Notes: generated by a model not told the origin, from the sequence alone. Positions 51,068 to 59,718 are shown, numbered from the stretch's first letter. The stretch is 64,000 nucleotides of DNA from Verrucomicrobiota bacterium (GCA_030830965.1 JAURLX010000030.1:43310-107309), one strand, 5' to 3'. Numbers and translations: made by a program.

Positions 51068-52255
51068 TCAGGGGGCGAACACGACGCAGGCCGCGGCCTG
51101 GGCTTCGACGGCCTGCTTGGTATCGGTGAGCTTCCCGTCGCGGCCGATCCTGTAGGCGTTCAGCGTGCCGGATTTCTGGCCGGCGCAGACGAGCCAGCGG
51201 CCGTCCGGAGTCAGGCCGAAGCCGCGCGGGGTGGCGGGCGTACCGAGCGCGTGCTGGATGAGCGCGAGCTTGCCGTCCTTGGCGATGGAGTAGACGGCGA
51301 TGGAGTCATGACCACGATTGGAGACGTAGAGCGTCTTGCCGTCGGGCCTGACGAAGATCTCGGCGGTCGAGGCGCCCTTGGCGTCGGCGCCCTCGGGCAG
51401 CGTCGGCAGGGTCTGGATCTCCTTGAGCCCGCCGTTGCGCTCGACGGAGAACACGGTAACGGAGAGGGCCATCTCGTTGTTCACGAAGGCGAACCTGCCG
51501 TTGGGATGGAAGGCGAGATGCCGGGGACCGGCGCCGGCCGCGACGCGACCGGACTTGGGTCGGTTCGCCGCCAGCGAGCCCTTGGCCGGGTCGAACTTGT
51601 AGATGAAGACGTCGTCGGTGCCGAGATCGGTCACGTAGACGCGGCCGTTGGAGGGATGGAGGTACACGCCGTGCGCGTGCGGACCGGCTTGGCGCTGCGC
51701 GTTGGGGCCGGTGCCGACGTGCTGGACGGAGGCGCTGGCCGGAGCGAGGGAACCGTCGGCCTTGACCGGCAGGCAGGTGGTCGAGCCGGATCCGTAGTTG
51801 ACGACCACGACATTGCTGCGGGCGGGGTCGACGGCGAGGTGCGTCGGTCCCTTGCCCTTGGAGGACTCGGAGTTGAGCGGGCGCAGGGCGGAGCCTTCGA
51901 CGGCGAACGCGGCGACCGCGCCCTCGGTCCCTTCGGCGGTGCTGTAGAGGAACTTTCCGTCCGTGCTCAGGGCGAGATAGGAGGCGGACTTCGCCTCGGC
52001 GACCACGACCGGGGCGGAGATCTTGCCTGTCCGCCCGTCCAACGTGCAGCGCAGCACGCCCTGGGCCTTGGGTCCGGAGGTGCCGACGTACATCACATAG
52101 GAGGCGGGCGCGGCCTTGCCCTTCGGGGCGGCCTTCGCCTTGGGATCGGGCTTGGGCGCCGGAGGAGTCACGGCGCCGGGGGCGGCGGGGTCCTGGGTCT
52201 GACAACCGGCGAGGAGCAGGGCCAGGGCGGCCAGAGGGGCGTGGATTCTGTTCAT
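51068..52255 (-). CDS. Lactonase-family beta-propeller lipoprotein
   Basis: 395 aa. The start at 52255 gives MNRIHAPLAALALLLAGCQT, a lipoprotein signal with lipobox LAGC. The body is a seven-bladed propeller of the lactonase/6-phosphogluconolactonase type: YVMYVGTSGPKAQGVLRCTL, GPTHLAVDPARSNVVVVNYG, HAHGVYLHPSNGRVYVTDLG, GPRHLAFHPNGRFAFVNNEM and GFGLTPDGRWLVCAGQKSGT are its repeats. As a lipoprotein it is not the cytoplasmic Pgl; it may open sugar lactones outside the cell membrane. It follows the sulfatase gene by 26 nt on the same strand, so both may act on the same glycan. Confidence 0.87.
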   Translation of the reverse strand: MNRIHAPLAALALLLAGCQTQDPAAPGAVTPPAPKPDPKAKAAPKGKAAPASYVMYVGTSGPKAQGVLRCTLDGRTGKISAPVVVAEAKSASYLALSTDGKFLYSTAEGTEGAVAAFAVEGSALRPLNSESSKGKGPTHLAVDPARSNVVVVNYGSGSTTCLPVKADGSLAPASASVQHVGTGPNAQRQAGPHAHGVYLHPSNGRVYVTDLGTDDVFIYKFDPAKGSLAANRPKSGRVAAGAGPRHLAFHPNGRFAFVNNEMALSVTVFSVERNGGLKEIQTLPTLPEGADAKGASTAEIFVRPDGKTLYVSNRGHDSIAVYSIAKDGKLALIQHALGTPATPRGFGLTPDGRWLVCAGQKSGTLNAYRIGRDGKLTDTKQAVEAQAAACVVFAP

Positions 52256-52281
52256 AATGGTTGGATGTTTGCGGAGAAAGT

Positions 52282-53583
52282 TCAGCGGCCGTCCCACCAT
52301 GCGTCGACCTTCGCCCGGAGGGCGGTCACGCGCACGGGGTCGGCGACGGCCAGGTCGCGCAGCTCGCGCGGATCGTCCCGGAGGTTGAAGAGCTGCGGCG
52401 GCTCGTTCGCGCCGTTGATGCCGCTGGAGAAGATCGCCTTCCATTCGCCGGCGACCACCCAGCGGTACCGGAGGCTGGCGGCGGGGCGTCCGAGCTCGAG
52501 GATGTCATGGGTGGAGTTGGAGCCGAAGACCTCGGTGCGCGCCGCGACGGCCGCGTCGTCGAGCAGGTCGATGCCGTCCACGCCCGCCGGGACAGGCAGC
52601 CCGCACAACTTCATCAGCGTGGGCATGACGTCCACCTCGCTGACCGCGTGTTCGACCGTCCCTGGCTTAACCCGGCCCGGCCACGATATCAGGATGGGGG
52701 TTCGCACGCCGCCCTCGTTGGGCGACTGCTTGGAACGGGGGGCGAAGCGAGGGTTGTCCTGGCTCTGGATCCATCCGTTGTCGACGATGTAGACGACGAC
52801 GGTGTCGCGGGCGAGGCCCTCCTTCTCGATGTGGGCGCGGATCTCGCCGACCGTCTCGTCAAACCACTCGACCATCGCCCAGTAGCGCGCCTGATGGATG
52901 GAGGGGGTCTTGTCCGCGTACTTGGCCAAGAGGCGATCCGGAGGGGTGTGCGGGTCGTGCGGCATCATGGGCGCGTACCAGACGAAGAACGGCTTCCGGT
53001 CTTGTTTGGCCTTGGAGATGAATTCGGTGACGGGCGCCAGCGTCTTGCGGCCGATGTCCAGCCCATCGTCGCCGTGCCGGCCGCCCTTCGTCATCCCCTC
53101 GGTGAAGCCGCCTCGGCGGTAGTCGCCCAGCCACCACTTGCCGGTCTGGAGGCTCACGTAGCCCCCGGGGCCGAGCAGACGAGGCAGGTGGGGGCTCTTC
53201 TCCCAGAGCGAGGTCATCTTCTCGCGGCCCGCCTGAAAAGCAGGAGTGGCGTACTTCGACTTGCCCTTGCTGGCAGGCGGAAGCACGGGGTCGTTGCCTG
53301 TGATGCCGTTGCGGTGGGGGTGCTTGCCGGTCAGCAGCGCCGCCAGGCTGGGCCCGCAGAGCGAGTTGACCACGTATCCCCGGGGGAAGACCCGGCTTTC
53401 CGCCGCCAGACGGTCGAGGTTGGGCGTCCGCACGTCCTTCGACCCCATGAAGCCGTGGTCGTACCACCCCTGGTCGTCCGAGACGATCATCAGGACATTG
53501 GGGGCCGTGCGGGCTTCGGCCCCGAGATCCGGACCGGAAAGGACGGCCAGGGCCGCCATCAGAAGAAAGGAAACTCGCAGCAT
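52282..53583 (-). CDS. Exported sulfatase-family protein with CxPxL motif
   Basis: 433 aa with signal peptide (MLRVSFLLMAALAVLSGPDL). NVLMIVSDDQGWYDHG begins the alkaline-phosphatase-like fold with metal-binding Asp36 and Asp37. The formylglycine region is NSLCGPSLAALLTGKHP: Cys76, Pro78 and Ser79 are in place, but the Arg of CxPxR is Leu80. GKWWLGDYRRGGFTEGM (conserved Lys), MPHDPHTPPDRL and VVYIVDNGWIQS with Asn where DN/DH is usual complete the site. The substitution could mean a subfamily still converted by the maturase, or a serine/cysteine-acting phosphodiesterase or inactive member. It leads a two-gene unit with the lactonase and has a clear promoter at 53685-53713. Confidence 0.85.
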   Translation of the reverse strand: MLRVSFLLMAALAVLSGPDLGAEARTAPNVLMIVSDDQGWYDHGFMGSKDVRTPNLDRLAAESRVFPRGYVVNSLCGPSLAALLTGKHPHRNGITGNDPVLPPASKGKSKYATPAFQAGREKMTSLWEKSPHLPRLLGPGGYVSLQTGKWWLGDYRRGGFTEGMTKGGRHGDDGLDIGRKTLAPVTEFISKAKQDRKPFFVWYAPMMPHDPHTPPDRLLAKYADKTPSIHQARYWAMVEWFDETVGEIRAHIEKEGLARDTVVVYIVDNGWIQSQDNPRFAPRSKQSPNEGGVRTPILISWPGRVKPGTVEHAVSEVDVMPTLMKLCGLPVPAGVDGIDLLDDAAVAARTEVFGSNSTHDILELGRPAASLRYRWVVAGEWKAIFSSGINGANEPPQLFNLRDDPRELRDLAVADPVRVTALRAKVDAWWDGR

Positions 53584-53889
53584 AAAGGGGTGCCCTTGAA
53601 CAAGCCCAAGAGCCCAGGGATGGCAAGCCCCCTCCCGCCCGCCGGAGCCGGCCGACGCCCCGGTCCCGGACCGCCTGGAGAGGCGTTATAATCTATTAGA
53701 AAACTTATGACAAACAGACCCTTTGACTTCGGCGCAAGGCACGGCAGGATGTGGGACCGGTCGCCCCGTCCGCCCCTTCCGCCGAAAAAAACACGCGCAG
53801 AATTTCACTGCCGGCCAAGGACTTGCGGAAACCCGGGTCCGAAAGGGCCTAAAACCGGCCCCTAGGTTAGAGACACTTTCTAATTCACC
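53584..53889. other. 306-nt intergenic region, divergent
   Basis: Between the sulfatase (minus) and sigma factor (plus) starts. It contains one short AT-rich island (about 53684-53715) in a GC-rich background with a sigma-70-type promoter on the minus strand. The right part has two small GC-rich inverted repeats (GGGCC/GGCCC at 53845-53861). I see no clear plus-strand promoter and no RNA gene. Confidence 0.6.
53685..53713 (-). promoter_or_regulatory. Sigma-70-type promoter of the sulfatase/lactonase unit
   Basis: Minus strand: TTGTCA (53708-53713), 17-bp spacer, TATAAC (53685-53690); each hexamer matches the consensus in five of six positions. It would give a leader of about 95 nt before the sulfatase start at 53583. 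It is the best promoter I can see in the window. Confidence 0.65.
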
Positions 53890-54819
53890 ATGATCCCGCT
53901 CATCCCGAAAAGCACCGCCACGAACAAGCAGCAGTCCACCCGTGAAGCCATCGGCCTGGCCGACGGCTTCCACCGTGACACCCAGCCCGACGAACGGGAC
54001 GGCCTCGGCCGCTACTGCGCCGAGGCGCTCAACCACGACGCCCTCGACGCCCAGGAGGAGCTGCGGCTCGGCCGCGCGATTTCCGCCGGACGGAAAGGCG
54101 GCGAGATCGTCGGCGAGCAGGCGAAGTCGGCCTTCCAGCGCCTGACCGCCTGCAACCTCCGGCTGGTGTGCCACGTGGTCACGAAGGAATTCTCGGTGGA
54201 CCGAGCCCTCCGCGAAGAGCTTATCGCCGCAGGCAACCTCGGGCTGGCGATCGCCGCGCAACGGTACGACGCCGGCTTCGGCACCCGCTTCAGCACCTAC
54301 GCCTACATGCACATCCGCAGCAAGGTCTTCGCCGCCCTCAACCAGGAGCGACGCACGGTGCACCTGCCGCGCAACATCCACGAGAGCCTGGCCAAGCTGC
54401 GGACCGCCCGCGGCCAGCTGACCCAGAGCCTCGGCCGGCCCCCCGAGCAGGAGGAGCTGGCCGCCGAGCTCCGCTGGCCGACGGAGAAGGTGGTGCAGCA
54501 CCTCTGCCACGAGCAATATCCTGCCTCCCTCGACGCCCCGGTCGGAGAGGACGATGGCGCCACCTTCGGCCAGACGCTGGCCGACGACTCGGCGGAGACG
54601 CCCGCGGAGGCCGCGGGACGTTCGTCCGACATCGAGCGGGTGCGGCGGGCGCTCGATGAGCTGCCGCCCAGGGACGCGGACGTGCTGAGGATGCGCGAGG
54701 GCATCGGCGGCCCGGAGATGACGCTTGAACAGATCGGCGGGCGCCTGGGCGTCACCCGGGAGCGCGCGCGCCAGGTCGAGCAGCGCGCGCGCCGCCGGCT
54801 GATGGAACTCATGTCCTGA
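53890..54819 (+). CDS. RNA polymerase sigma factor, sigma-70 family (group 2-like)
   Basis: 309 aa. Region 1.2 (ALDAQEELRLGRAISAG), region 2 (NLGLAIAAQRYDAGFGTRFS, TYAYMHIRSKVFAALNQE), region 3 (HLPRNIHESLAKLRTARGQL, GRPPEQEELAAELRW) and region 4 (LPPRDADVLRMREGIGG, ERARQVEQRARRRLMEL) are all present, so it can bind -35 and -10 elements. The region 2.4 sequence is less standard than in RpoD, and the long N terminus of RpoD is absent. That fits an alternative group 2/3 factor (stress or growth-phase). It is alone, with no anti-sigma gene next to it. Start preceded by TAATTCACC. Confidence 0.9.
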   Translation: MIPLIPKSTATNKQQSTREAIGLADGFHRDTQPDERDGLGRYCAEALNHDALDAQEELRLGRAISAGRKGGEIVGEQAKSAFQRLTACNLRLVCHVVTKEFSVDRALREELIAAGNLGLAIAAQRYDAGFGTRFSTYAYMHIRSKVFAALNQERRTVHLPRNIHESLAKLRTARGQLTQSLGRPPEQEELAAELRWPTEKVVQHLCHEQYPASLDAPVGEDDGATFGQTLADDSAETPAEAAGRSSDIERVRRALDELPPRDADVLRMREGIGGPEMTLEQIGGRLGVTRERARQVEQRARRRLMELMS

Positions 54820-54844
54820 CGCACGCGGTCCCTTATGCCCGCTG

Positions 54845-54866
54845 GAGGAGGGCTAATGCCCTCCTC
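54845..54866 (+). terminator. Hairpin after the sigma factor gene
   Basis: A perfect 9-bp stem, GAGGAGGGC/GCCCTCCTC, with loop TAAT lies 25 nt past the sigma factor stop and ahead of the next GTG start. No T tract follows, so it may be a weak terminator. Confidence 0.6.
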
Positions 54867-54918
54867 TGCTCAAGGATGCGGCCTTGGCTTGGGTCTCGGC
54901 GGACGGCAGGATGGGGAA

Positions 54919-56217
54919 GTGAGAAGCGTCCCATTCCGCGCCCTCTGCCTCGCCGCCATCCTGTCGGCCGCACCCGCACGGGCTCAGGACCACGACGACT
55001 TCGAGGACCCGCCGATCAGCTATTCGGCCACCAAGCCCGACGACGCCGTCACCCAGCTCAACGCCGCGTTCGCCGCCCAGGCCGAGGAGATTCGCGGCTG
55101 GCCCGCCCGCAGGCGCGTGCGGTGGGTGCTGGACAGGCTCGAGGTGCCCGTCGAGTCGCAGCTGCTGGTCTTCAGCAAGACCAGCCTGCAGCGGTCCCTC
55201 ATCGGGCCGGACAACCCGCGCGCCCTGTTCTTTTCCGACGAGGCCTACGTGGGCTGGGTCCCCGGCGGCGGCATCGAGATCACCGTGTTCGACCCGAAAC
55301 TGGGGGCCACCTTCTACCTTCTGGACGCGAAGGAGTCCCTTCCCAAGCCGCTGTTCGTCCGGAGTCAGGAGTGCCTGCTCTGCCACAAGCGTCATGAACG
55401 CACGCCGGGATTGCGTACCCGTTCCGTCTATCCGGCCAAGGACGGGGAACCGCTCTCCGGCTCCGGCAGCGCGAACATAGAGCCCGCCACGCCCCTCGGC
55501 GAACGCTGGGGCGGATGGTACGTGACCGGCACGCCCGGCGCGCTCCGTCACCGGGGCAACGTGACCGGTGCGCGCGCGGAGGAGTTCGAAGGCGAACAGG
55601 GCCTCTCCAGTCCGCTCCTTCCGGACCTGAAAGGGCTCGTCGAGACGCGACGCTACCCGCTCGGCACCAGCGACGTAATCGCGCTCATCATCCACGACCA
55701 CCAGGTGCATGTGCACAACGTCATCTCCACGGCCAACCAGCAGGCACGGGTCGCGCTGCACCGCTGGCCGGCGATGCGCGCGGTGCTCGGCCTGCCCAAG
55801 GACGCGGCGCCCGCCGGCTCCTGCCTGGCCCAGCTCAGCAGCCAGGCCGAACGCCTCATCGAGGCGCTGCTCTGCCGGGACGAGGCCCCTTTCCCCGAAG
55901 GCGGAATCAAGGGCGACGGCGTCTTCGAGGCGATCTACGCCAAGTCACGGAAGGCCGACTCCAAGGGCCGCTCGCTGCGGGACCTCGACCTGACCGGGCG
56001 GCTCTTCAAGTACCGCTGCAGCCCCCTCATCTACTCGAAGTCGTTCGGCTGGCTGCCCAAGGAGGTGCGCGACCTCACCCTCGTGCGACTTTCCGCCGGC
56101 CTGCGTGCCGCGAATCCGCCGCCGGCCTTCGCGCATCTCCCCGCCGACGAGAGGAAGTCGATCCATGAGATCCTGTCGGAGACGCTGCCGGATCTGCCGA
56201 CGGGCTGGGGACGCTGA
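54919..56217 (+). CDS. Exported mono-haem protein of unknown function
   Basis: 432 aa from a GTG at 54919, chosen because it gives a normal signal peptide (VRSVPFRALCLAAILSAAPA) preceded by GGATGGGGA, and because a hairpin lies just upstream. One c-type haem motif CLLCHKRHERTPGLR at residues 152-156. The mature part is largely alpha/beta with QVHVHNVISTANQQAR in the C-terminal half. Proteins of this layout occur near redox genes in related phyla, but their electron partner is unknown. It lies 100 nt upstream of the aspartic protease-like gene. Confidence 0.72.
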   Translation: MRSVPFRALCLAAILSAAPARAQDHDDFEDPPISYSATKPDDAVTQLNAAFAAQAEEIRGWPARRRVRWVLDRLEVPVESQLLVFSKTSLQRSLIGPDNPRALFFSDEAYVGWVPGGGIEITVFDPKLGATFYLLDAKESLPKPLFVRSQECLLCHKRHERTPGLRTRSVYPAKDGEPLSGSGSANIEPATPLGERWGGWYVTGTPGALRHRGNVTGARAEEFEGEQGLSSPLLPDLKGLVETRRYPLGTSDVIALIIHDHQVHVHNVISTANQQARVALHRWPAMRAVLGLPKDAAPAGSCLAQLSSQAERLIEALLCRDEAPFPEGGIKGDGVFEAIYAKSRKADSKGRSLRDLDLTGRLFKYRCSPLIYSKSFGWLPKEVRDLTLVRLSAGLRAANPPPAFAHLPADERKSIHEILSETLPDLPTGWGR

Positions 56218-56316
56218 AGCACGGCCCGGGAACGCTTCCTTCTTTTACGGAAGTTTTACCAAAAACTGGGCGGTGACGCTTGTGCGGAGGGAACGCATCC
56301 GCATTCTTGTAACCCG

Positions 56317-57027
56317 ATGGTTCAATTACCCCTACACCATCAAGGCGGACTTCTTTTCGCCGAGATCTCGGGCCAACGCTGGCTGATCGACACCGGCAGC
56401 CCGCTCAGCTTCGGAACCGGCGCCCCGTCCAGCCTCGCCGGCAAGCCGATCAACGTGCTGCCTATCCTCGCCCGACCCGGCAAGCCGCTGCTCACGGGCC
56501 CGAAGTTCGCGCAGGGGCTCGGCATCGCCTGCGCTGGCGTACTCGGCATGGACGTGATCGGCCAGTTCGACTGGGTGTTCAATGCGACGAAGCGCGTGTG
56601 CAGGGTCGCGGCCGACGCCATCCCCCTTTCCGAACGTTCACTCGAGCTGCGCCAGGAGGGCCCCCTGCTCTCCGTGCCGGGACGCATCCGCGACCAGGAA
56701 CGTCATCTGCTCCTGGCGAGCGGCCAGCAGCTCTCCTACTTCGAAGACCCCTCCATCGAGACGTTCGCGGGCGCCGGCAAGGTCCGGGACTTCAACCCTT
56801 CGTTCATCGGCGGCTGGTTCATGGCGGACACCTACCACGTCGCCGTCGCTTTCGGCGAAGGGCACGCCGCCGACAACCTGCGTTGCGGCCGGCTACCGCC
56901 GGCGCTGCGGAAGGACATCCTGCCCGCCGGCAGCGAAGGGGCGCTGGGTGCGGAGTTCCTCGCCTCGCACTTCTTTGCCTTCGCGCCGCGACGCCGGCGA
57001 CTGGCCTACCTGACCACCGGCGACTGA
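56317..57027 (+). CDS. Retropepsin-like aspartic protease-fold protein
   Basis: 236 aa. EISGQRWLIDTGSPLSFGTG has the DTG motif (Asp25-Thr-Gly) of retroviral-type aspartic proteases, and ACAGVLGMDVIGQFDWVFN resembles the LxGxDxL hydrophobic-Gly region that follows. One catalytic Asp implies that it works as a dimer, like other bacterial retropepsin-like proteins. No signal peptide at this start (MVQLPLHHQG); cytoplasmic or exported by another route. The start was picked as the first ATG before the DTG domain; nothing certain lies between 56218 and 56316. Confidence 0.65.
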   Translation: MVQLPLHHQGGLLFAEISGQRWLIDTGSPLSFGTGAPSSLAGKPINVLPILARPGKPLLTGPKFAQGLGIACAGVLGMDVIGQFDWVFNATKRVCRVAADAIPLSERSLELRQEGPLLSVPGRIRDQERHLLLASGQQLSYFEDPSIETFAGAGKVRDFNPSFIGGWFMADTYHVAVAFGEGHAADNLRCGRLPPALRKDILPAGSEGALGAEFLASHFFAFAPRRRRLAYLTTGD

Positions 57028-57040
57028 CCCCGGCCCGCCT

Positions 57041-57820
57041 TCAGCGGGCCAGTTCGGACAGTTTATCGCGGATGGCGTCGGCCCAGATCTGATAGCCCTT
57101 GGCGTTGAGGTGCAGGAGGTCGGGCATGATGTCCTTGTTGAGGGTGCCGTCGGCGGCCAGGAACTTCGGCCCGATGTCGAGGTAATGCACCTTCTTGCCG
57201 TCGTGCATTCCGGCGATGATGGCGTTGACGGCCTTGTTCTTGGCGCGTCCGGGGTTGTTCTCCTCTCCCGGGCCGCGCGGGAAGATGGCGAGAAGCAGCA
57301 CCTTGGTCTCGGGGGAACGGGCGTGGATGGCCTGCACGATCTTGCGGATGCCGGCGGCGACCTGCTCGGGCGGGTTGTCGGCGATGCCGGCGTTGTTGGT
57401 GCCGATCATCAGGACGGCGGCCTTCGGCTTGATGCCCTCGAACTCGCCGTTCTCGACGCGCCACAGCACGTGCTGGGTACGGTCGCCGCCGATGCCGAAG
57501 TTGGCGGCCTTGTAGGCGCCGTACTCCCTGCCGAAGATCTCGGGCTGACGGCCCCAGCCAGCGGTGATGGAGTCGCCGAGGAAGACGACCTGGGCCTCGC
57601 CCTTCTTGGCGATCTCGACGAAAGCGGCATGCGAGGCGGCGAAGCCCGGGTTGACCTTGCCGTCGCCGCCGAACTTCTGCGCGGCGACGTCGGCGGGCTG
57701 CGAAGGCGCCTTGGCGGCGGGGGCCTTCTTGGCGGGGCCGGCGTTCTTCTTCTGAGGCGGGTTCTGCGCGGAGCAGAGCGAAGCGACGGCGACAAGGAAC
57801 AGCAGGGCGAGGGTTCTCAT
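57041..57820 (-). CDS. Exported SGNH/GDSL hydrolase
   Basis: 259 aa. The start at 57820 (MRTLALLFLVAVASLCSAQN) gives a signal peptide, then a Lys/Ala/Pro linker. All four SGNH blocks are seen: VVFLGDSITAGWG (Ser84), FGIGGDRTQHVLWR, LMIGTNNAGIAD and DLLHLNAKGYQIW (Asp/His). The subclass resembles carbohydrate acetylesterases/GDSL proteins of platelet-activating factor acetylhydrolase type. It may deacetylate glycans outside the cytoplasm. Convergent with the retropepsin-like gene. Start preceded by CGCATCCCC. Confidence 0.9.
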   Translation of the reverse strand: MRTLALLFLVAVASLCSAQNPPQKKNAGPAKKAPAAKAPSQPADVAAQKFGGDGKVNPGFAASHAAFVEIAKKGEAQVVFLGDSITAGWGRQPEIFGREYGAYKAANFGIGGDRTQHVLWRVENGEFEGIKPKAAVLMIGTNNAGIADNPPEQVAAGIRKIVQAIHARSPETKVLLLAIFPRGPGEENNPGRAKNKAVNAIIAGMHDGKKVHYLDIGPKFLAADGTLNKDIMPDLLHLNAKGYQIWADAIRDKLSELAR

Positions 57821-57912
57821 GGGGATGCGGCCATCTCGCCCGACGGCGGCCCGGGTGTCAACGGAAGGAGGCGGCGCTTGCGCCGCACCGCACGCCCACT
57901 TATTCACAAGGG

Positions 57913-58326
57913 ATGCGTCCGCCCCTGAGATTCGTGACCAAGAAGGAGGCCCTGCTCGAGGAGTTCAAAGGGCGGACCAACTACTGGCTCTGCCGACCCG
58001 GAGTCACCGAGGCCAGGGATCTGCAGGTCTGCGAGGCGACGCTGCCGCCACAGGAAGGACATGACTTCCACACGCATCCCGAGCTCGAGGAGGTCATCTA
58101 CGTGCTCAAGGGCGAGGTGACGCAGTGGGTGGAGAAGGACTCGCGCAGGCTCGGGCCGGGCGACAGCGCCCACATCCCCGCGGGCGTGGTGCACGCGACG
58201 TTCAACGAGTCGGCACACGACGCGGTGATCCTCGCCATCCTCTCGCCGGGATCCTGCGCAGGACCCTTCGCGGTCGACATGGCCGGAGAGGAGCCCTGGA
58301 AGGACCTCGGACCGCGGAAGCGATGA
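57913..58326 (+). CDS. Cupin domain protein
   Basis: 137 aa single-domain cupin. EGHDFHTHPELEEVIYVLKG (two His and a Glu of motif 1) and PGDSAHIPAGVVHATFNES (motif 2 with Pro and His) give a complete metal site. Function cannot be read; such proteins bind or modify small metabolites. Its TGA overlaps the ATG of the next gene (ATGA), so the two are translationally coupled. Confidence 0.85.
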   Translation: MRPPLRFVTKKEALLEEFKGRTNYWLCRPGVTEARDLQVCEATLPPQEGHDFHTHPELEEVIYVLKGEVTQWVEKDSRRLGPGDSAHIPAGVVHATFNESAHDAVILAILSPGSCAGPFAVDMAGEEPWKDLGPRKR

Positions 58327-58985
58327 AGGCCGACCGCGGCATGGTGACGCTGGCCTTGATCGTCGGCCTCATCCTGGCGGGCGCCATCGTGCCGTGGGCG
58401 ATCTGGGGGGAGGCCTTCGACTCCGCGCTTTCGTTCGAGGGCGCCACGGCGCGGATCATGCAGCAGGGCGACTGGGCCTGGGCGGCCGGCGTGGGACTGC
58501 TTGTCGCCGACGTCGCCCTGCCCGTCCCGTCGACGGTGGTCATGTCGGCGCTGGGCGCGGTCTACGGGACGCTGGTCGGCGGGCTGATCGCGAGCGCTGG
58601 ATCGGTGCTCGCCGGAGTCACGGCCTACGGAGCAGCGCGTCTGGCCGGACGTCCCGCCGCGCGCCGGATCGCGGGCGAGGAGGGACTGCGCCGAACGGAA
58701 GCGATCTTCGAACGCGGCGGCGCCTGGCTGGTGCTCGTCTCGCGCTGGATGCCGATCCTGCCGGAGGCGGTCGCCTGCATGGCGGGGCTCGCCGGCATGA
58801 GGTTCCGCACCTTCTTCGCCGCGCTCACGGCGGGATGCGTGCCGACCGGCTTCGCCTTCGCCTGGGTAGGCGCGGTGGCACGGGAGAGCGAGAGTCTCGC
58901 GCTGGTCCTGAGCGCGGCCCTGCCCGTGGCGGCCTGGTTCGCCGCCGCGCGCTTCAGGGCGGTCAGGGAAGCTCGCGGATCCTGA
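58323..58985 (+). CDS. VTT (TVP38/DedA-type) membrane protein
   Basis: 220 aa with several hydrophobic segments. The start at 58323 overlaps the cupin stop. PVPSTVVMSALGAVYGTLVG, and the loop LVLVSRWMPILPEAVACMAG followed by GLAGMRFRTFF, match the VTT/SNARE-associated region (xRxxPxxPxxxxxxxAG) of TVP38/TMEM64 proteins. These are thought to move or partition lipids. The C terminus overlaps the convergent DUF1080 gene by 23 nt. Confidence 0.78.
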   Translation: MKADRGMVTLALIVGLILAGAIVPWAIWGEAFDSALSFEGATARIMQQGDWAWAAGVGLLVADVALPVPSTVVMSALGAVYGTLVGGLIASAGSVLAGVTAYGAARLAGRPAARRIAGEEGLRRTEAIFERGGAWLVLVSRWMPILPEAVACMAGLAGMRFRTFFAALTAGCVPTGFAFAWVGAVARESESLALVLSAALPVAAWFAAARFRAVREARGS

Positions 58986-59631
58986 CGCCGCGATACCAGA
59001 CGCGCTTGGCCTCGTCCTGGAAGCCGACATGGCCTTCTGCGGGGCGGTCCTTCATCGGCGAACGGTCGAGGTCGAGCACGATGGTGCGGCGTCCGTTGAA
59101 GACGACCTCGAGCCGGCGCGACTTCAGCGTGAGGGTGTAGCGGTTCCATTCGCCGGCGGGACGCACGCGGTTCTCCGCCGGACCCATGGCACGGATGATG
59201 CCGCCGCAGTCGTGATGGCCGGGCTTCGCCAGGCCGTGCGTATCGAGGATCTGGAGCTCGATCCCCTTGGCGACGGGGTCGAGCGGCTCGGCCACGCAGA
59301 AGAAGACGCCGGAGTTGCCCGTGGGCTCGAACTTGAACTCGAGGTCGAGGACGAAGTCGCGATACCTGCGCTCGGTGAAGAGGTAGGCGTCGAAGCGCTT
59401 CCAACCAGTCTCGCCCGGCCGCGGACGCAAGGTGACGGTGCCGTCGGCGTCGTAGACCCAGTTGCCCTTGGTGCGCCAGCCGGACAGGTCCCGGCCGTTG
59501 AAGAGCGGGACGAAGCCGGGGGCGGCCGCGGCGGGGTGCGTGGCGTCCACGGCCGGTTCACTCACGGGATAAGTCTCCGGCGCGGCGAGGACGGACGACG
59601 CCAGGAGGACGGGCAGCAGGGTCTTCATCAT
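58963..59631 (-). CDS. Exported DUF1080 protein (3-keto-disaccharide hydrolase type)
   Basis: 222 aa. Signal peptide (MMKTLLPVLLASSVLAAPET), then PGFVPLFNGRDLSGWRTKGN, the diagnostic FNGxDLxGW motif of DUF1080, followed by a concanavalin-like sandwich (YRDFVLDLEFKFEPTGNSGV, GIELQILDTHG, EWNRYTLTLKSRRLEVVFNG). Some members hydrolyse 3-keto-glycosides; this one's substrate is unknown. It fits with the two Gfo/Idh enzymes of the xyl operon, which could make or use keto sugars, but that link is inferred. Divergent from the sulfatase at 59719. Start preceded by CGGCACCCC. Confidence 0.88.
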   Translation of the reverse strand: MMKTLLPVLLASSVLAAPETYPVSEPAVDATHPAAAAPGFVPLFNGRDLSGWRTKGNWVYDADGTVTLRPRPGETGWKRFDAYLFTERRYRDFVLDLEFKFEPTGNSGVFFCVAEPLDPVAKGIELQILDTHGLAKPGHHDCGGIIRAMGPAENRVRPAGEWNRYTLTLKSRRLEVVFNGRRTIVLDLDRSPMKDRPAEGHVGFQDEAKRVWYRGVRIRELP

Positions 59632-59718
59632 GGGGTGCCGGCATCGTGGACGCCCGCCCGCGGCGGGCGAGAAAACTTCTGCGTTTCCAGGCGGAGAAGG
59701 GGCGGACAGCATACGGCC

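Noticed and set aside
53841..53889. Plus-strand promoter directly ahead of the sigma factor gene
   Set aside because: TTGCGG at 53823 has no acceptable -10 at 16-19 bp; the small GC inverted repeat has no known role.
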